64,000 nucleotides of DNA from Ziziphus jujuba (GCF_031755915.1 NC_083388.1:10167001-10231000); one strand, 5' to 3'. Numbered from the stretch's first letter, positions 13,206-27,023 are shown. Translations and numbers: made by a program. Notes: generated by a model from the sequence alone, not told the origin.

Positions 13206-16200
13206 AGTATTAATGAGTGAAACACAATAAGAAATGATTAATGAAGATATTTTTGTAATTACATAAGTACCATAATTTTAAAAATATTTAGTTATTTTCT
13301 AAACTTGTATTATTTTGTTCTTTTAACTATTATTTTTAAAAATATCAAACAAATAAGTGTATTTCGCAAGGTTAAAAAAATCATTTCATCGTTTGAAACC
13401 TCATCTAAACTAGTATCAATCACGTCTGATGCACAGCATGTTTAACCGCAATAGATGATTTCGAGAATAATATATGATTATTAACTATATTCAAATCAAA
13501 TTAATTAATTATGTTATTTTTGATGAGTAAACACTAAAGACTATTAATAGTTTGTTATTACTTTTGCAATTTTTATTGATATTGTTTGTTAGTTTTGTAA
13601 AAATCAAACTATTTAGATCGTTCTGTTAATGGGTGTGAGCGTGCCATTCTAACTTCAATTAGAGAAATAAAGAAAATATTATAATAAAATAATAAAAATT
13701 ATGCAAAATAAATATGACAAAAATCAAACGATTATACTAATTTACAGAGAACAGACAAATTAAAGATTATTAAATTCCTTATAACAAAAAGAACTTTAAA
13801 TGTAAATTTAGTCAACTAAGTGAGATAGCAAAAAATAATAATAACTTTTTTAGAGAATAAAAAAATAGTATAACAAAAATTGAAATTAAAGAGGAAACAT
13901 TGATTAATAGTTGTATTTCTGATTGATTGGACGTTTAAATATCATTTGCTCCATTGTCTATTTATATGTAAATACCTTCAAAATTTGATAAGAACATAGA
14001 TATTATTTTGAATAATGAATGCAAATTTTCTCCAATTCCTAAAATCTATGTATTATTCCAACTCAAAACTTTTTTGTTCTCATTTGAATCAATTTAAAAA
14101 GTGATCATGTATGGTAACTATCTTTTTCAATCTTAACATTATGAACCTAGCCTTGTTTATGCCCTCATTCATTTAAGGAAAGAATTATTTATTTTCAAAA
14201 TAAATAATTAGTCTTATTCAAGCTTCATTTGCTCCCAAAAGAATTATTATTTCAAAAGATATTATTTGTCTTATTCAGATTCATTTATTATCTTCTAAAA
14301 AATAAAAAAGAGCTTTATTTAATCTTCTTTAATTCTACAATCAATTTCCAAATTTATTATTACTATTTAAAAATTGTAATTTGAGTGTTTAGAAGGAAAA
14401 AAAAAAAAAACATAATTTGGGTGTTTTGGACCAACATGCCTTCAACAATTGGCCACCTTTTTGTTTGTTTGTTTGATTGTTTTTTTTTTTTTCCATCTTT
14501 AAAAATTCAAATGAAAGTAAATATAACCCAATCATCAATCATAATATTAACCTGCATAAATGTTATTGAATTAATATCTATGAAGTAACTAGAAAATGTT
14601 TTTAATTTATTAAATGGAGAATGTTCGTTCATACTTTTTTATCTTAATTTTTACTTTGCTAAGAAGATCATTTTTAAAGCTTTAGGATTATTAATATTCA
14701 TTTTATTGATGGAAACTTTCAAATTTTAAATTTTAACTTCTCAATATCATAATTGATATTTCACTATGATCTTCTTTAATTACCTATATTAATTATTCAT
14801 TGTAATAATATGTACAATTTGAAATTGAATAGCGTTATATTGAAATTGCTCATTTTAAATTAATGAGCTATTTACTGTTGACAAATAATATCTTTAAATA
14901 ATCCATGTGAGTTAGATTTTAAATTTTAAATTTTAAAATTTAAAGTTTAAAGTCTTATATTGAAAATTTAAAGTTCTAAATTAATGGATATTTAATATGG
15001 ACGATTAATTTTATAATTTATTTAGTGATACATTTTGAAATTTTAAATCTTAAAATTTCAAATTAATGATTAACTTACTTGTATTTATATAATGTCAATA
15101 TTGTATATAAGGTAGTTTGTTTGGTAAATTGTATTATGTAGTTTTCCTTATTTGTTAAAGGACGGTATTTGTGTAATTTTTTCTTAATTTATTAATATTT
15201 TGTTTTCTTATATGAGAAGTGTTTTTGCATAATTCGTTATTGTATTTTTCACTTAATTAAGAAGATACATTTTAAAAAGTTATGAGATATCTACATAAAT
15301 GGCAATTAATTAATATTTAAAAGTAATTGTATACAATATTAGACAAATAAATCTAAAAAATAAATTAATATTATACTTTTTTTTTAATACTTTTGGAGGG
15401 AAACCAACTAAATCTAATGATGACATGTGGAAAATTTTCTTTTACTATCTTACTTTTATATATAATGTAGATTAGAGTTATCAAATTTATAGATGTTTCT
15501 AATGGTTGTTAAGTTGGGTAAGAGGTTACAAGATAATTTAAAAAATAGATTCGTATTTACATAACTTCACAGGTTATATTTAGCTGAGCTAAATTTGATA
15601 TGCGTACAGTATAACATGTTGCAAGGTCTAAAATTAGCCCTTTAAAGTTAAATTTGAAAAAACAAGTCCAAGCCAATTAAATAAACCCATTAAATTAATT
15701 AAATGTTTGAGATTAGAAACTTTAGTATGATATTATCAAGTAGGCTTGATGATCTACAGAGACTTGCTGCTATTTATATATAACCATTCTTCAATCATGA
15801 TGTTATAGTTATAATATTATAACCTTTATTATTAACTACTGAATTGAGTTAAGGTTTGGAATTCAAATATTCATTGGTAGACTATATGTGTTTAATAATA
15901 CTAAAACCTTATAAAGACAAAGTGAGCCCTTTATAGACTTATATAGACCCCATACACATTAAATTTCAATACTTGAAAAAAATCAAATGGCTGATGAGAG
16001 AGACCCTGAAAGAAATGTAATGTCTGATAAAGGAGGTCTTCATGGTTTAAAACAGGATGATTCTCCTGTAATTTATATGCTTGGACTTACATTTAAAATG
16101 AACCTTTATCATTTACTTAGTCAAAGTATCTGTAATGGTTTTGTAGATTGTTAATTAAAATTATTTTGCTACATAAGAAATAGAGTAGTTAAAAAAAAAA

Positions 16201-19200
16201 AAGAAAAAAAAAAGAAAAAAAAGGAGGCATTGTTGAAGTGACAATCTAGTTTAAGAGTGTTTATCAAAACACTCCAATAGTAAATATGAATTGTTATTTA
16301 TGTGACATAAAAGTAATAGTATTAATATCTAAAAGATATAAATGTATATTAATTAAAAAGTTGCTATCCAATAGTATCATGCAAAAATGTTATTAATGAT
16401 TATTAGTTAATTACATATTTTGTTTATTTTGTTTAAAATTGATTTTTTAAGTAAAATTCACAATGTCAAATAGAGATTTTAGATGTAAACATTTATCTTA
16501 ATAATATTTTGGCTACATCAGCTTAGCATTCATACTATACATTACTATTAAAAAAGAATCTTTTACAGAATGTTTATATAACTTATGTTGCATATTATTT
16601 TCACAATCCACATTCCAATTAAAGATGTTTTTAAACAATTTGACTCCATAAATATTTAAAAACAATCATTACAAAGAAAAATAAATCTTTTTTAAAAGGG
16701 GAAAAAATAGACACATCATTAATTAATATTAAATAATTGAAATTAGACAAAACCATTAGAGATTAATTTTTTGGTTCAATTTTTATTGAGTAAACATCTA
16801 TACTATATGGCCAACAAACCTTTTCCTCATCTATGCCATGTACATGGCAATCATTTTTTCCATTAAAAATGCTTCTAGTTTAGATAGCCAAACTAAATTG
16901 AAATAATATATATACAGTTATTCTCCTATAAAGATATCAAGGTGCTTTTTTTTTTTTTTTTTTTTTTTTTCTGGACCTTTATTATTAACTATTAGATTGC
17001 TTAAGGTTTAAAATTTAAAGATGTCTTAATAAATTATATAAGCTTGATGAAATACAAAAATTTTAAAATGGTAAAACGACTTTGAATTTTAAAGATTGAT
17101 AAATAAAATCCTAATGGAATCTCATCACAACATTTAGCGAGCTATTAATTTAATTTTATTTACATGTTGTGTGAATCAAGCACTGATCATTGGTTCTTAA
17201 AAAAAAAAAAAAAAATTAAAAAAGAGAAAGAAAGATAACTCTTGAGAAAAAATTAATTTACTACAATTAAAAATACTAAATATCCTAAATTTAGGCTTCC
17301 TAAATTGTAAAGATGACGAGTTACCTCCGATATTAAAGATGATGAGAAAATTTTAACATACGCATGCATAAAATAAAACGAAAAAGCTTAGGTCTGTTCG
17401 GTACTGTTAGCAAAACGGTTTTTTTATCTTACAAATTTAAAAATGACTTAAAATGCATTCATTAACCATTTTTGAAATGTTAAATCTTCAAGAAGTTGAA
17501 AACATTTTTAAAATATAAATATATTTAGAAAACATCTAAGATGTGTTATACGTGTATCTGAAAATTTTTGTAAGTAGAGATATTAAAGAGAATATCTAAT
17601 ATTTATAATTTTAAATTTTAAATATATTTTATATAAATATATACCATATTTAACATAATATAATGTATAACTATGGATAATTGTTTACTGCCTAAAAGTT
17701 TTTTTTTCAACATAGATGTATATCATTTTTAATTTTTACCAATTATGATTTTACAACTTTCATTCTTATAAAATATTTTTAAATATATTACCAGATATAT
17801 TTTTAAATTCTAAAGATACAAAATCCAACTTACCATTTTCATTTTACAAAATTGATCTATAAAATTGTTTTCAAATAGATTATCTAATGGGCTCTTAAGG
17901 CATGTACATTTTACAAAATGATTTCTCAATTACAAATCAACAAATGACCAAAAATGTGTTCGATAACCTTATTTGAAATTTATAATTTGAAAAAAAGTTG
18001 AAAGCATTTTCTCAAATATAAGTAGATTTAAGAAATGTCCAAAAGACAACTTATATGAATCTGAAAATTTTTGAAAAGAAATATATAAAAGGATTATAGA
18101 TAATATTTATTATTTTAAATAAAAATATCTATTTTTATGTAGGTATATATTATATCTACCATTTATAAAATATAATTTTATCACTTTCATTCTCATAAAT
18201 ATAATTTCAAATATATTACCCAACATGTTTTTAAATTATAAAAATACAAATTTAAATTTACCATTTTCATTTTATAAGATTGATTTACAAAAATTATTTT
18301 TGTTGATGTTATCTCTTTAACCTTTTCATTAAAAAAAAAATTCTTCAAAAACTTTGTCCCTTAACTCGAGACCTACTATAAAAGTATGTGCCGATCTACT
18401 GAAGCGTATATATCACACTAGCTTGTGACCTAATGGCAAAAATAAAAACATGTCATATTATATGAGAATATTTTACATTAGTTTTAACAGGTTTTTACTC
18501 ATCTTTTTGATCCAAAAGCATTTTCAACGAAGATATGAATTATAAAAATACAGATGTTATATAAGCATTATCAATAATATTTTAAAAAAATTTTCTCCTA
18601 TAAATGTTTATGTTTGGAGGACGTTATCAAAGTTAAATATCTATTTTTGGAAGCTCCATTAAATAATATGAAGTTTATTGAAAAAAAAAAATTTTCTTTA
18701 ACAAGCCAGTTTATTTTTCAAAAAAATTAAGAAAATCTATATAATTAATTAATAGTTATAAATAATCTTCTTCATATCACTATTGAAATATAATTTGAAA
18801 ATTAAATATATATTTATGATATCTAAATTTAAACAAAGTTAATTTCTAGCAACGATTCATGTGCGAGGTCATTCATCATAATTTCAATTTCCCAAACCTA
18901 ATGGCAAATATATTTGTTAATCATAACCATCTGATCTGTACTCCTATCTAAAATGTTAAAGAATAAATTACAATATTCCAACTACAGAAGTGGGAAACTC
19001 ATTTTTAATTCAAGAAAAAACAATATGGCAACATTTATAATACTATGGCAATCATATATAGTAATATACATAAAAACAAATCATATATAATTTTATATAA
19101 CATCATGATATTAAGGAATCTTTTCGGCAAAAAAATAAAAATAAAAATGAAAAGACTAAGGAATCTTATTTAGAAGCAAAAGCATTTTGTTTACTATTAT

Positions 19201-19640
19201 ATACTTGACTCTAGATAAAGAGTATGGTATACTACTTCAATAATTAACTATAGCATTTAAAGCAGTGTCAACAAAAAGGAAAAAAGATACTAAGAATCTC
19301 CAAAATATAAATTTACTACAAAGTGTCTTCCTTTTGGTGTACATGCATTATATACAATTTGTTTCGAGTATTTGGTAAGACATTCTTAACGAAATCGTAG
19401 CTCTATTCCAACGCAAAGTGTGATCACGAAGTAAATTGATAAGGATGTAAACTATAATTTTACCATTAAGACCATCTTTATAAGTAGCAGACTCAAGAAT
19501 GAAAATATAAAATGGATTGTTTCAAAGGTTCATATTGTCGAAAAAACAAAAAGTTTTGAGTATATATATATAAAGATTTGATAGGAAATTCTATAGTCCG
19601 GATGTTTGGATTATAAAAACTTGCTAATACAATTAAAATA
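13206..19640. other. AT-rich intergenic DNA, no gene recognised
   Basis: No plausible coding frame. Homopolymer runs (poly-T near 16948-16971, poly-A near 14397-14410 and 17198-17214) and degenerate AT-rich repeats dominate. Two similar blocks near 17390-17900 and 17900-18310 look like an old duplication (both contain segments on the theme CATTTTACAAAATTGATCTA). Nothing else can be supported. Confidence 0.55.
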
Positions 19641-19652
19641 GAAATTATTGTC

Positions 19653-19822
19653 TGTTACGGAATTGGGAGAAAAACAAATAGCAACGGAAACAAAGAAAGC
19701 GAAGAACAATCCGCTTCCACCACAGAGCCCCAAAATTTTCTCTAAAATTAGTTTCACCAAATGGGTCGCACCGCGAGCTTTTCGGGTCGGGTCAACAAGA
19801 ATTCGGGTCACTAACTCTAACA
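19653..19822 (-). repeat. 3' LTR of the copia element (170 bp, centre replaced)
   Basis: It shares the first ~57 and last ~67 bp exactly with the 5' LTR, but the middle is a different ~46-bp sequence instead of ~190 bp. This is more than a simple deletion, because the short centre (around 19710-19756) is not clearly part of the longer LTR. Confidence 0.9.
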
Positions 19823-19834
19823 ATCTCCACCTTG
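19823..19834 (-). other. Polypurine tract of the copia element
   Basis: On the minus strand CAAGGTGGAGAT lies directly before the 3' LTR, the usual form in plant copia elements; it primes plus-strand synthesis. Confidence 0.85.
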
Positions 19835-19934
19835 ACACGAATTACATATAAGGAATGAAAAAAAAAAACATACAAAACTCCAATCTTCGATAAAAGTTGC
19901 CATCCTCTTCCACAAAAGCCCCTAAAGGCAAAGC

Positions 19935-22900
19935 TCAACAACAAACACCAACCAAGTCCAAGCAATGATCAAACTTGGCTACTGGAAGTGCCTTGGTCAT
20001 CATGTCAGCAGGATTATCATGAGTACTCACCTTGCTGACAACAATATCTCCACGAGCAATAACATCACGTACAAAATGATACCGAACATCTATATGTTTT
20101 GTCCTCTCGTGAAACATCTGATCCTTAGTGAGATAGATAGCACTCTGACTATCACAATTGATGACCGTACTCTCCTGCTCAGAGCTCAACTCACCTATCA
20201 ACACCCTTAACCAAATAGCTTCTTTCACCGCTTCAGCTATAGCCATATATTTAGCTTCTGTAGTTGATAGTGCAACTGTTGCTTGCAAAACAGACTTCCA
20301 ACTGATAGAAGTATCTCCAAGAGTAAATACATAACCAGTAGTGGACCTCCTTCTATCAAGGTCCCCAGCAAAATCTGCATCAACATATCCACTTACACCC
20401 TCCTTACTTCCACCAAACTCTAAACAAGTGTTAGTAGTGCCTCTCAAGTACCTTAGAATCCACTTGACAGCTTGCCAGTGTTGTTTGCCAGGATTAGCCA
20501 TATACCGGCTCACAACACTAACAGCATGTGCAATGTCAGGACGGGTACACACCATAGCATACATCAAACTACCAACAGCACTAGAATAAGGAACATGTGA
20601 CATATACTCAATATCTCTATCCGACTGTGGTGACATATCAGCAGACAATCTAAAATGAGTAGCTAATGGAGTACTTACAGGTTTAGCGTTCTTCATTCCA
20701 AAACGCTCCAGAACTTTCTCAACAAAAGATCTTTGAGTCAAGAAAAGTTTACCTGCAGATCTATCTCTCTCAATCTCCATACCAAGAATCTTCTTTGCCG
20801 CTCCCAAATCTTTCATCTCAAACTCACCACTCAATTGTGCTTTCAATCTGTTGATATCAGATTTCTTCTTGGCCACTATCAGCATATTATCAACATAAAG
20901 CAACAAATAGATAAATGAGCCATCTTCCAACTTCCTAAAATACACACAGCTATCATATTGGCTTCTAGAATAGCCATGGCTAACCATAAACCCATCAAAC
21001 CGGTTGTACCACTGACGAGGGGATTGCTTCAAACCATAGAAGGACCTTTTCAACAAACACACATGATCCTCTTTTCCTTCAACCTCGAAACCTTCGGGTT
21101 GCGGCATATAAATTGTCTCCTCAAGCTCACCATGCAAGAAAGCGGTCTTCACATCTAGTTGCTCCGACTCTAAATCATGCATAGCAACTAGCGCTAACAA
21201 AGCACGAATAGAAGTATGTTTAACGACAGGGGAAAATATATCATTAAAATCAACTCCCTGTACCTGTGAATACCCCTTTGCTACTAAACGTGCTTTGTAC
21301 CTTGCATCTTCAACACCAGGAATGCCTTCTTTCTTTTTGTAGACCCACTTGCATTCCACAATCTTCTTACCCTCTGGAGGTAATGCCAACTCCCAAGTGT
21401 GGTTCTTATGAAGTGACTCCACCTCTTCCTGCATAGCAATTAACCACTTTGCAAAATCCTCACATGAAATGGCTTCATAATAGTTGCAAGGATCATTGGG
21501 ACTCTCGATCTCCTGTGCTGCAACACAAGCAAAAGTGACATAGTCAGCTAAACTAGAGGGCTTCTTGATCTCCCTGCGAGGTCTATCCTTGGCAATCGAA
21601 TGCTCTTGCACCTCCTCAATTCTCTCTTCTTCCACATGAGTGGGTGTCTCAAATGGGCCTGAAACTGAACCATTCTGTGAAGTACTTACTTCCTCCACCC
21701 TAAACTCCACCTGCTTTGGCACACTGTCTGAAACAATGAGCTCCTTTTTCGGATGCAGCATTGCCATCTCATCAAACACAACATCCCTGCTAATCACAAC
21801 CTTAGATGACTTTGGATCAGGAAGCCAAACTCTGTATCCTTTTACACCCTGCGGGTAACCAAGAAATATGCCCTTCTTCGATCTAGGCTCAAGCTTACCA
21901 TCATTAACATGAACATAGGCAGGGCATCCAAACACCTTCAAATCTAAATAATTAGCAGGTTTTCCAGACCATACCTCTTCAGGAGTCTTGCAATCGATTG
22001 TTGCCGATGGAGAACGATTCACCAAGTAGCAAGCTGTAGCAGCTGCTTCTGCCCAAAAGTCCTGTGCTAACCCAGAATTCGACAGCATGCATCGGACTTT
22101 CTCCATAAGAGTTCTGTTCATCCGCTCAGCCACACCATTTTGCTGCGGAGTTCCTCTAACTGTAAGATGTCTAATAATCCCTTCGTTTCTACAAAACTCA
22201 TTGAAAACACCATCACAGAACTCCAATCCATTATTTGTACGAAGGCGCTTCACCCTTCTTTCCGTCTGCTTCTCTACCAAAGCTTTCCATTGCTTGAAGA
22301 TAGCAAATACGTCATTCTTGTGCTTCAAAAAATATATCCAGACCTTCCTGGAGAAATCATCAATGAAGGTCAACATATATCTGCCACCACCCTTAGAAGC
22401 AGTACGTGCGGGTCCCCAAAGATCTGAATGAATGTAGTTTAGAGTACCTTTGGTTTTGTGAATTCCAGTACTGAAGCTAACTCTCTTCTGCTTCCCAAAC
22501 ACACAATGTTCACAAAACTCCAACTTCGAGATACTCCGATCACCAAGCAAACTCCGTTTGCTCAACATCGCCAAACCTTTCTCACTCATATGGCCCAATC
22601 TCATATGCCACAAACGAGTAACATTCGAATCTGACATGGACACTGAAACAGCAGTCGACCCCATTACCACAGAACCCTGTAGCCTGTATAATGTACCGAC
22701 CAGGCTAGCTTTCATCACCACCAAAGCACCCTTCAGAATCCTCAAAACTCCACCTCCACCAGAAAAAGAACAACCAGATTTGTCCAAAGCAGATAAAGAA
22801 ATTAAATTTTTAGACATATCTGGAACGTGACGTACCTCAGATAGTGTTCTGATAATTCCATCATGCATCTTCACCCTTACAGTTCCAATGCCGATGACAC

Positions 22901-23879
22901 AGCAAGGATGATCATCTCCCATCAGCACAACGCCTTTATCCACCGGAACATAAGAAGAGAACCAATCCCTGTGGAGACAGATGTGAAATGAACAGGCTGA
23001 ATCCAAAATCCATCCCTGCTTGCCCGAACTATCCTCAGTCACTGAATAAACATCTCCATCTTCAATTTCCTCATGTGCGACACTGGCTTCGGTATATTCC
23101 TTACCCTTTTCATTATTTTTATTCTGAAGCTTACGACATTCAGTTTTGATGTGCCCTTTTTTCTTACAGTAGTGACAAATAAGGTTTCTGAACCTTGACT
23201 TCGATCTTGGCCGACTACCACCATTGTTATTTTGATCTCTAGATGATGTTCTACCTCTAACAATCAAACCCTCTCCTCCGGAACTCCCAAAGTTATTGTT
23301 ATCCGAACTGCTGGTCAACTCCTTATCAAACAACTCCTTAGAATACAAAGAAGCTTTCACGTCCTCCAATTTTAGGGTTTTAATACTGTAAATCAAAGTC
23401 TCCCTAAAATTTTTATACGACGGAGGTAAGGAACGCAGTAGCATTAGGGCCTGATCTTCATCATCATATTTAATGTCCATGTTTGCCAGATCCAACAAAA
23501 TAGTAGAAAAGTCATCTATGTGTGTTTTAATAGATGTACCTTCAACCATAGAAAGGGTGTATAGACGGTGCTTCGCAATCAGTTTCGTTGTGAGATTCTT
23601 TGTGATGTACAAAGATTCCAACTTGTCCCATAAGTCCTTTGCTGTCTTCTGATTAAGGACCTCCCTCAAAACTTCATTGGACAAGCATAGTTGAATGGTG
23701 GATAGGGCACGCTCATCAACCTCGGCTTTCTTTTCGGCATCCCACGAAGATGGAATCTGCTCCTTGCCAACCAACGCCTTGTGTAAACCGTTCTGTGTCA
23801 AAATCGCCTTCATCTTGACTTGCCACATGGAGAAACTCATGTTGCGCTCAAATTTCTCAATGTCGAACTTTGTTGCCAT
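19935..23879 (-). CDS. Copia gag-pol polyprotein, full frame with two active-site substitutions
   Basis: A 1314-residue polyprotein with no internal stop; the start Met lies just downstream of the PBS and the stop about 100 bp before the PPT. Order: gag (about 1-230), CCHC zinc knuckle from Cys235, aspartic protease with DSA at Asp293, GAG-pre-integrase HHCC zinc finger, DDE integrase, RT and RNase H with conserved TEAKYMA and CDSQSA motifs. The integrase triad has Asp486 and Glu585, but the central Asp of the usual LRTDNG motif is Asn549 (LRTNNG); spacing 549-585 is exactly DD35E. In RT the upstream Asp909 (LDVKTAF) is kept, but the YVDD box is YVDN (Asn998). Both changes are in metal-binding positions, so integrase and RT are expected to be catalytically dead despite the intact frame. 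The family is sure; loss of activity is inferred. Confidence 0.95.
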   Translation of the reverse strand: MATKFDIEKFERNMSFSMWQVKMKAILTQNGLHKALVGKEQIPSSWDAEKKAEVDERALSTIQLCLSNEVLREVLNQKTAKDLWDKLESLYITKNLTTKLIAKHRLYTLSMVEGTSIKTHIDDFSTILLDLANMDIKYDDEDQALMLLRSLPPSYKNFRETLIYSIKTLKLEDVKASLYSKELFDKELTSSSDNNNFGSSGGEGLIVRGRTSSRDQNNNGGSRPRSKSRFRNLICHYCKKKGHIKTECRKLQNKNNEKGKEYTEASVAHEEIEDGDVYSVTEDSSGKQGWILDSACSFHICLHRDWFSSYVPVDKGVVLMGDDHPCCVIGIGTVRVKMHDGIIRTLSEVRHVPDMSKNLISLSALDKSGCSFSGGGGVLRILKGALVVMKASLVGTLYRLQGSVVMGSTAVSVSMSDSNVTRLWHMRLGHMSEKGLAMLSKRSLLGDRSISKLEFCEHCVFGKQKRVSFSTGIHKTKGTLNYIHSDLWGPARTASKGGGRYMLTFIDDFSRKVWIYFLKHKNDVFAIFKQWKALVEKQTERRVKRLRTNNGLEFCDGVFNEFCRNEGIIRHLTVRGTPQQNGVAERMNRTLMEKVRCMLSNSGLAQDFWAEAAATACYLVNRSPSATIDCKTPEEVWSGKPANYLDLKVFGCPAYVHVNDGKLEPRSKKGIFLGYPQGVKGYRVWLPDPKSSKVVISRDVVFDEMAMLHPKKELIVSDSVPKQVEFRVEEVSTSQNGSVSGPFETPTHVEEERIEEVQEHSIAKDRPRREIKKPSSLADYVTFACVAAQEIESPNDPCNYYEAISCEDFAKWLIAMQEEVESLHKNHTWELALPPEGKKIVECKWVYKKKEGIPGVEDARYKARLVAKGYSQVQGVDFNDIFSPVVKHTSIRALLALVAMHDLESEQLDVKTAFLHGELEETIYMPQPEGFEVEGKEDHVCLLKRSFYGLKQSPRQWYNRFDGFMVSHGYSRSQYDSCVYFRKLEDGSFIYLLLYVDNMLIVAKKKSDINRLKAQLSGEFEMKDLGAAKKILGMEIERDRSAGKLFLTQRSFVEKVLERFGMKNAKPVSTPLATHFRLSADMSPQSDRDIEYMSHVPYSSAVGSLMYAMVCTRPDIAHAVSVVSRYMANPGKQHWQAVKWILRYLRGTTNTCLEFGGSKEGVSGYVDADFAGDLDRRRSTTGYVFTLGDTSISWKSVLQATVALSTTEAKYMAIAEAVKEAIWLRVLIGELSSEQESTVINCDSQSAIYLTKDQMFHERTKHIDVRYHFVRDVIARGDIVVSKVSTHDNPADMMTKALPVAKFDHCLDLVGVCC

Positions 23880-23914
23880 GATCGAAAAAAAAAATTCCTA
23901 AATAGATCGACGCG

Positions 23915-23926
23915 GCTCTGATACCA
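23915..23926 (-). other. Primer-binding site, initiator tRNA-Met
   Basis: On the minus strand it reads TGGTATCAGAGC, the standard complement of the 3' end of plant initiator tRNA-Met, two bases inside the 5' LTR. Fixes the orientation of the element as minus strand. Confidence 0.92.
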
Positions 23927-23928
23927 CT

Positions 23929-24244
23929 TGTTACGGAATTGGGAGAAAAACAAATAGCAACGGAAACAAAGAAAGCGAAGAACAAACACACAATTTACGT
24001 GGAAACCCTTGACGGGAAAAACCACGGGCAGGGAGAAGCAAATCCAATATCGAAAAATTGGTACAAAGGTGAGCAAAATTGTGTGATACCCTAAAACCCC
24101 AAAATTACAGCCGAAAAACCCCAAAAGCATCAAAATATATATCGTACGGAAGACACCTTAAAATTGAACAGGTCCGTACCAAATGGGTCGCACCGCGAGC
24201 TTTTCGGGTCGGGTCAACAAGAATTCGGGTCACTAACTCTAACA
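23929..24244 (-). repeat. 5' LTR of the copia element (316 bp)
   Basis: Read on the minus strand it starts TGTTAGAGTT and ends CCGTAACA. It is the longer of the two LTRs: about 190 bp in the middle has no counterpart in the 3' LTR. It should carry the promoter and transcription start of the element, although no clear TATA box stands out. Confidence 0.92.
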
Positions 24245-24249
24245 TTGTC

Positions 24250-24900
24250 AATAATAGGAACCAAAGATTATTGTGAACAATAGTCTTTATATTTGTATCC
24301 TAACGTTTTTATGGTGTGCACATTTACACCATAAATATACGATTGATATGTTTATGTATATATAAATTATTTGTTGTAAAAAAAAAAATTATAGTTAACC
24401 TTTTATGACAATTACCAGTGGTTTCCTTACTGATATGACAAGTTATTACTTCCCTAATTATTAATCAAAACAAATTTGAATGAGTAACATTATTTAGATG
24501 ATATGTCTCATAAAATACGATGTTCTTATCCCTTGATAAAAAAAGAAGAAGAAGAGATGTTTTTACTATAAATGTATCTTTAATAGTATGTATATTGCTA
24601 AAAATTAAAAAAAAAAAAAAGATTACCACAAAAAAAAAAAGAAGTCGGTATGTATTCCGTGATCCCTTATTGATCCAATACGATAGGCTTTTTAGCGGCC
24701 ATCATATATCAATTAAATACCACGTACTTATATTGGTCATAGTAATGATACAACGGGCATACATAGCTCCCTCATATTAGTTTATAGTAACTACCACGGG
24801 CATTAAGAGCTTGTTGTGTCATTTTATATTAACTATGACGGGCATTAAAAGCCCTTCGTATATACATGCCATTATATAATCCAATAATATGTATTAAAGC
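24250..24900. other. Intergenic DNA with short hairpin-bearing repeats
   Basis: AT-rich sequence with no gene. Between about 24690 and 24870 a motif of the type ACGGGCAT, followed in two cases by an inverted AGCTC or AGCCC, occurs three times at ~55-bp spacing; the last forms GGGCATTAAAAGCCC. Such arrays occur in subterminal regions of DNA transposons, but no terminus is identified. Confidence 0.45.
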
Positions 24901-25062
24901 ATCTACTATCAAGTCAGACCGCACCCTTCTCATTGGGACCAAAAATGTTTTTTAATTCACAGCCTTTGGATTTTAACATTGAGTTTGGACGGATGAGATT
25001 GAAGGTGGGCTCACATGTGAAAACTTTGATCAAATCTCCCCATTCCCGTTCGCTATCCCCTT

Positions 25063-25165
25063 CCACTCGCACCAGCTCTTTGGTTCGCATACCACTTGCA
25101 CCAGCTCTCCACTCACGCCAACTCTCTGATTCGCACACCACTTGCACCAGCTCTCTGCTCGCACT
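25063..25165. repeat. Left subterminal minisatellite array
   Basis: About four imperfect copies of a ~30-bp unit (CACTCGCACCAGCTCT with a variable CTGATTCGCACAC spacer). The inverse of this unit makes up the right array at 34340-34555. Confidence 0.75.
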
Positions 25166-27023
25166 AGTCAAATTTTGTTATGTTTATTTTTGTTTTATTT
25201 TATGTACTCATGTGCAACATTTTTTTTTTTTGTTAGTGTGCATTTCAAAATTTTGGTCAGTTTTTTGAAGTTTGATCAAAGTCATACATTTGAGATTTTG
25301 TGGTAATTATGGAATATGTTGGTTAATATGGTTTGCATAAGGAGTTAAGTAGTTGGATACAAGTAAAAATATAAGCTGGCATGCTGCACAACATAAGACT
25401 ATGACATAATCTTCGATATTCACCATATGTTTTTGTATAATCATCATAATTTGCTCTATAAAAGGTTTACAGAGCAAGCAATGTCGTGGATTAGGTCCAC
25501 TAAATAGAAACTTTTTACTTGTAGGCTTTTTAAGTTTATGGTGTCTTCTTTTGCTTTCTATGTGGGTTTCATTTTGCTTCAGATTATTTAACTTAGTTCT
25601 ATGATATTAACGATTGGTGGTCTGGTTTTATTTATTTATTTATTTATTATTCCTCTACAAATTAACATGGTTTTGGCTAATCTACTAGAGAATCCTTTCT
25701 TTTTTCCCCTCTTTGTTTAAGAAGTTTTAAGAGTGCAATTTTTCTTAGGCTTAATGCAAGGGATACGAAGATTAGAGTAAAAGATATTTGATAGAAATAT
25801 TGAATGAGAAAATGAATTGTTGGTCTTCTCTCTGAAGAAGGATCTGATCTTGATTGCTGAACTTGTTTTCTTGACCAAAAATTGACTGTGTTTGAGCCTC
25901 AGAACTTTCCTGAAAGGCTTTACAATTAGACAAGATTTTTCAACGATTACATGAGGAGAAAAATAACATGTCAAAGCCATTGGTTCTATGCCACAGGTAG
26001 AAGAAGAAGAAAGAAAGAAAGAAATACAATGTTGAAGATGAAGACATAGCTATTAATGTGAAATTACCATTTCTTGATTTCTATCAACATGAAACTATTT
26101 GTTATTAAATCTAAAGTTCGTTTAGTTTTTTGGTTGATATGTGATTAGGTGGATTAGGACACTAAGTCAAGTGATCATAGGTGGATGTGCTTGTTCTTTA
26201 ATTTGAAATAGTAGGCATCTTTCCCTATGGCAATATTATGATATCTAACACAAAGCTTTATCAATTATCTAATTTCTAGTCATCATATTTTCTGCTGTCT
26301 ATATCATGCTCTTCTTTTTTATCCTTTCTGTCGAGGAGGATTCTTACCATGCTCTTTTTGGCTTCTTTGCTCAAATTTGATATATGTAGATTATATATAC
26401 ATTTGCTAAGATGTAGATTGTATTTAAATTTATTGTATGTGTGGAATAATTTGTAATCTTGCTAAATGATATGTATATTTACTAGCTTGTCAGTGGTGTT
26501 TTTCAGTTGAATTGTATCAAGTTGTAGTTCTAGCAAAGATTTGACGTCCTTGAGTCTGTGAGTAGTATGTTATGAAGTAGACTTTTTTTTTTTCCTAATA
26601 ATATCTATATTTCACCTACCAAATATTTGGTCACAATATATTGAGATGAGTGGATATGCAGAGCTTTGATGCCCATGGATTGCCTTGTCAACCAATCAAG
26701 CCTTACTTATTTTCTCAATTTCGTTGCCTGTGCAACCTTGAGTCCTTGACCATTACTTGTTTGTAATAATCATATATGTTTATATATATATAGTAATTTT
26801 TGCCTTTTAATATTATATACATTTTAATCATATATTATATACTTGTTTGAAAGTTTTGGCCCTTTAATATGCATCAGCAGCATTTAGAATTTCATTGATT
26901 GTGTAGAAAGGTTGCTGGTGGTTTTTTATTTTTAGTTTTAGATATATCTTTTGCCTTCTTATGGCTTATTAAATCTTGCCTTATCTTCTTTGGAAGTCAT
27001 AGCTGGAGATCAGTTGTGTAAGC

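Larger units (their letters stand above)
19653..24244 (-). mobile_element. Full-length Ty1/copia LTR retrotransposon (Tork/Tnt1-like)
   Basis: A complete element: LTRs at both ends beginning TGTTA and ending TAACA, exact 5-bp target duplication TTGTC at 19648-19652 and 24245-24249, a tRNA-iMet-type primer-binding site next to the 5' LTR, a polypurine tract next to the 3' LTR, and a single uninterrupted gag-pol frame. Domain order gag-protease-integrase-RT-RNase H is the copia order, and the protein style matches the Tork (Tnt1) lineage. Shared LTR ends are identical over about 57 and 67 bp, pointing to a fairly recent insertion. It is nevertheless probably non-autonomous, because two catalytic residues are altered and the LTRs are unequal. 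Confidence 0.95.

Noticed and set aside
22087..22431. Plus-strand frames opposite the copia gag-pol
   Set aside because: Antisense shadows of a strongly supported coding frame; no protein-like features.
24933..25268. 111-codon plus-strand frame
   Set aside because: Its centre is a translation of the ~30-bp minisatellite; no recognisable domain.
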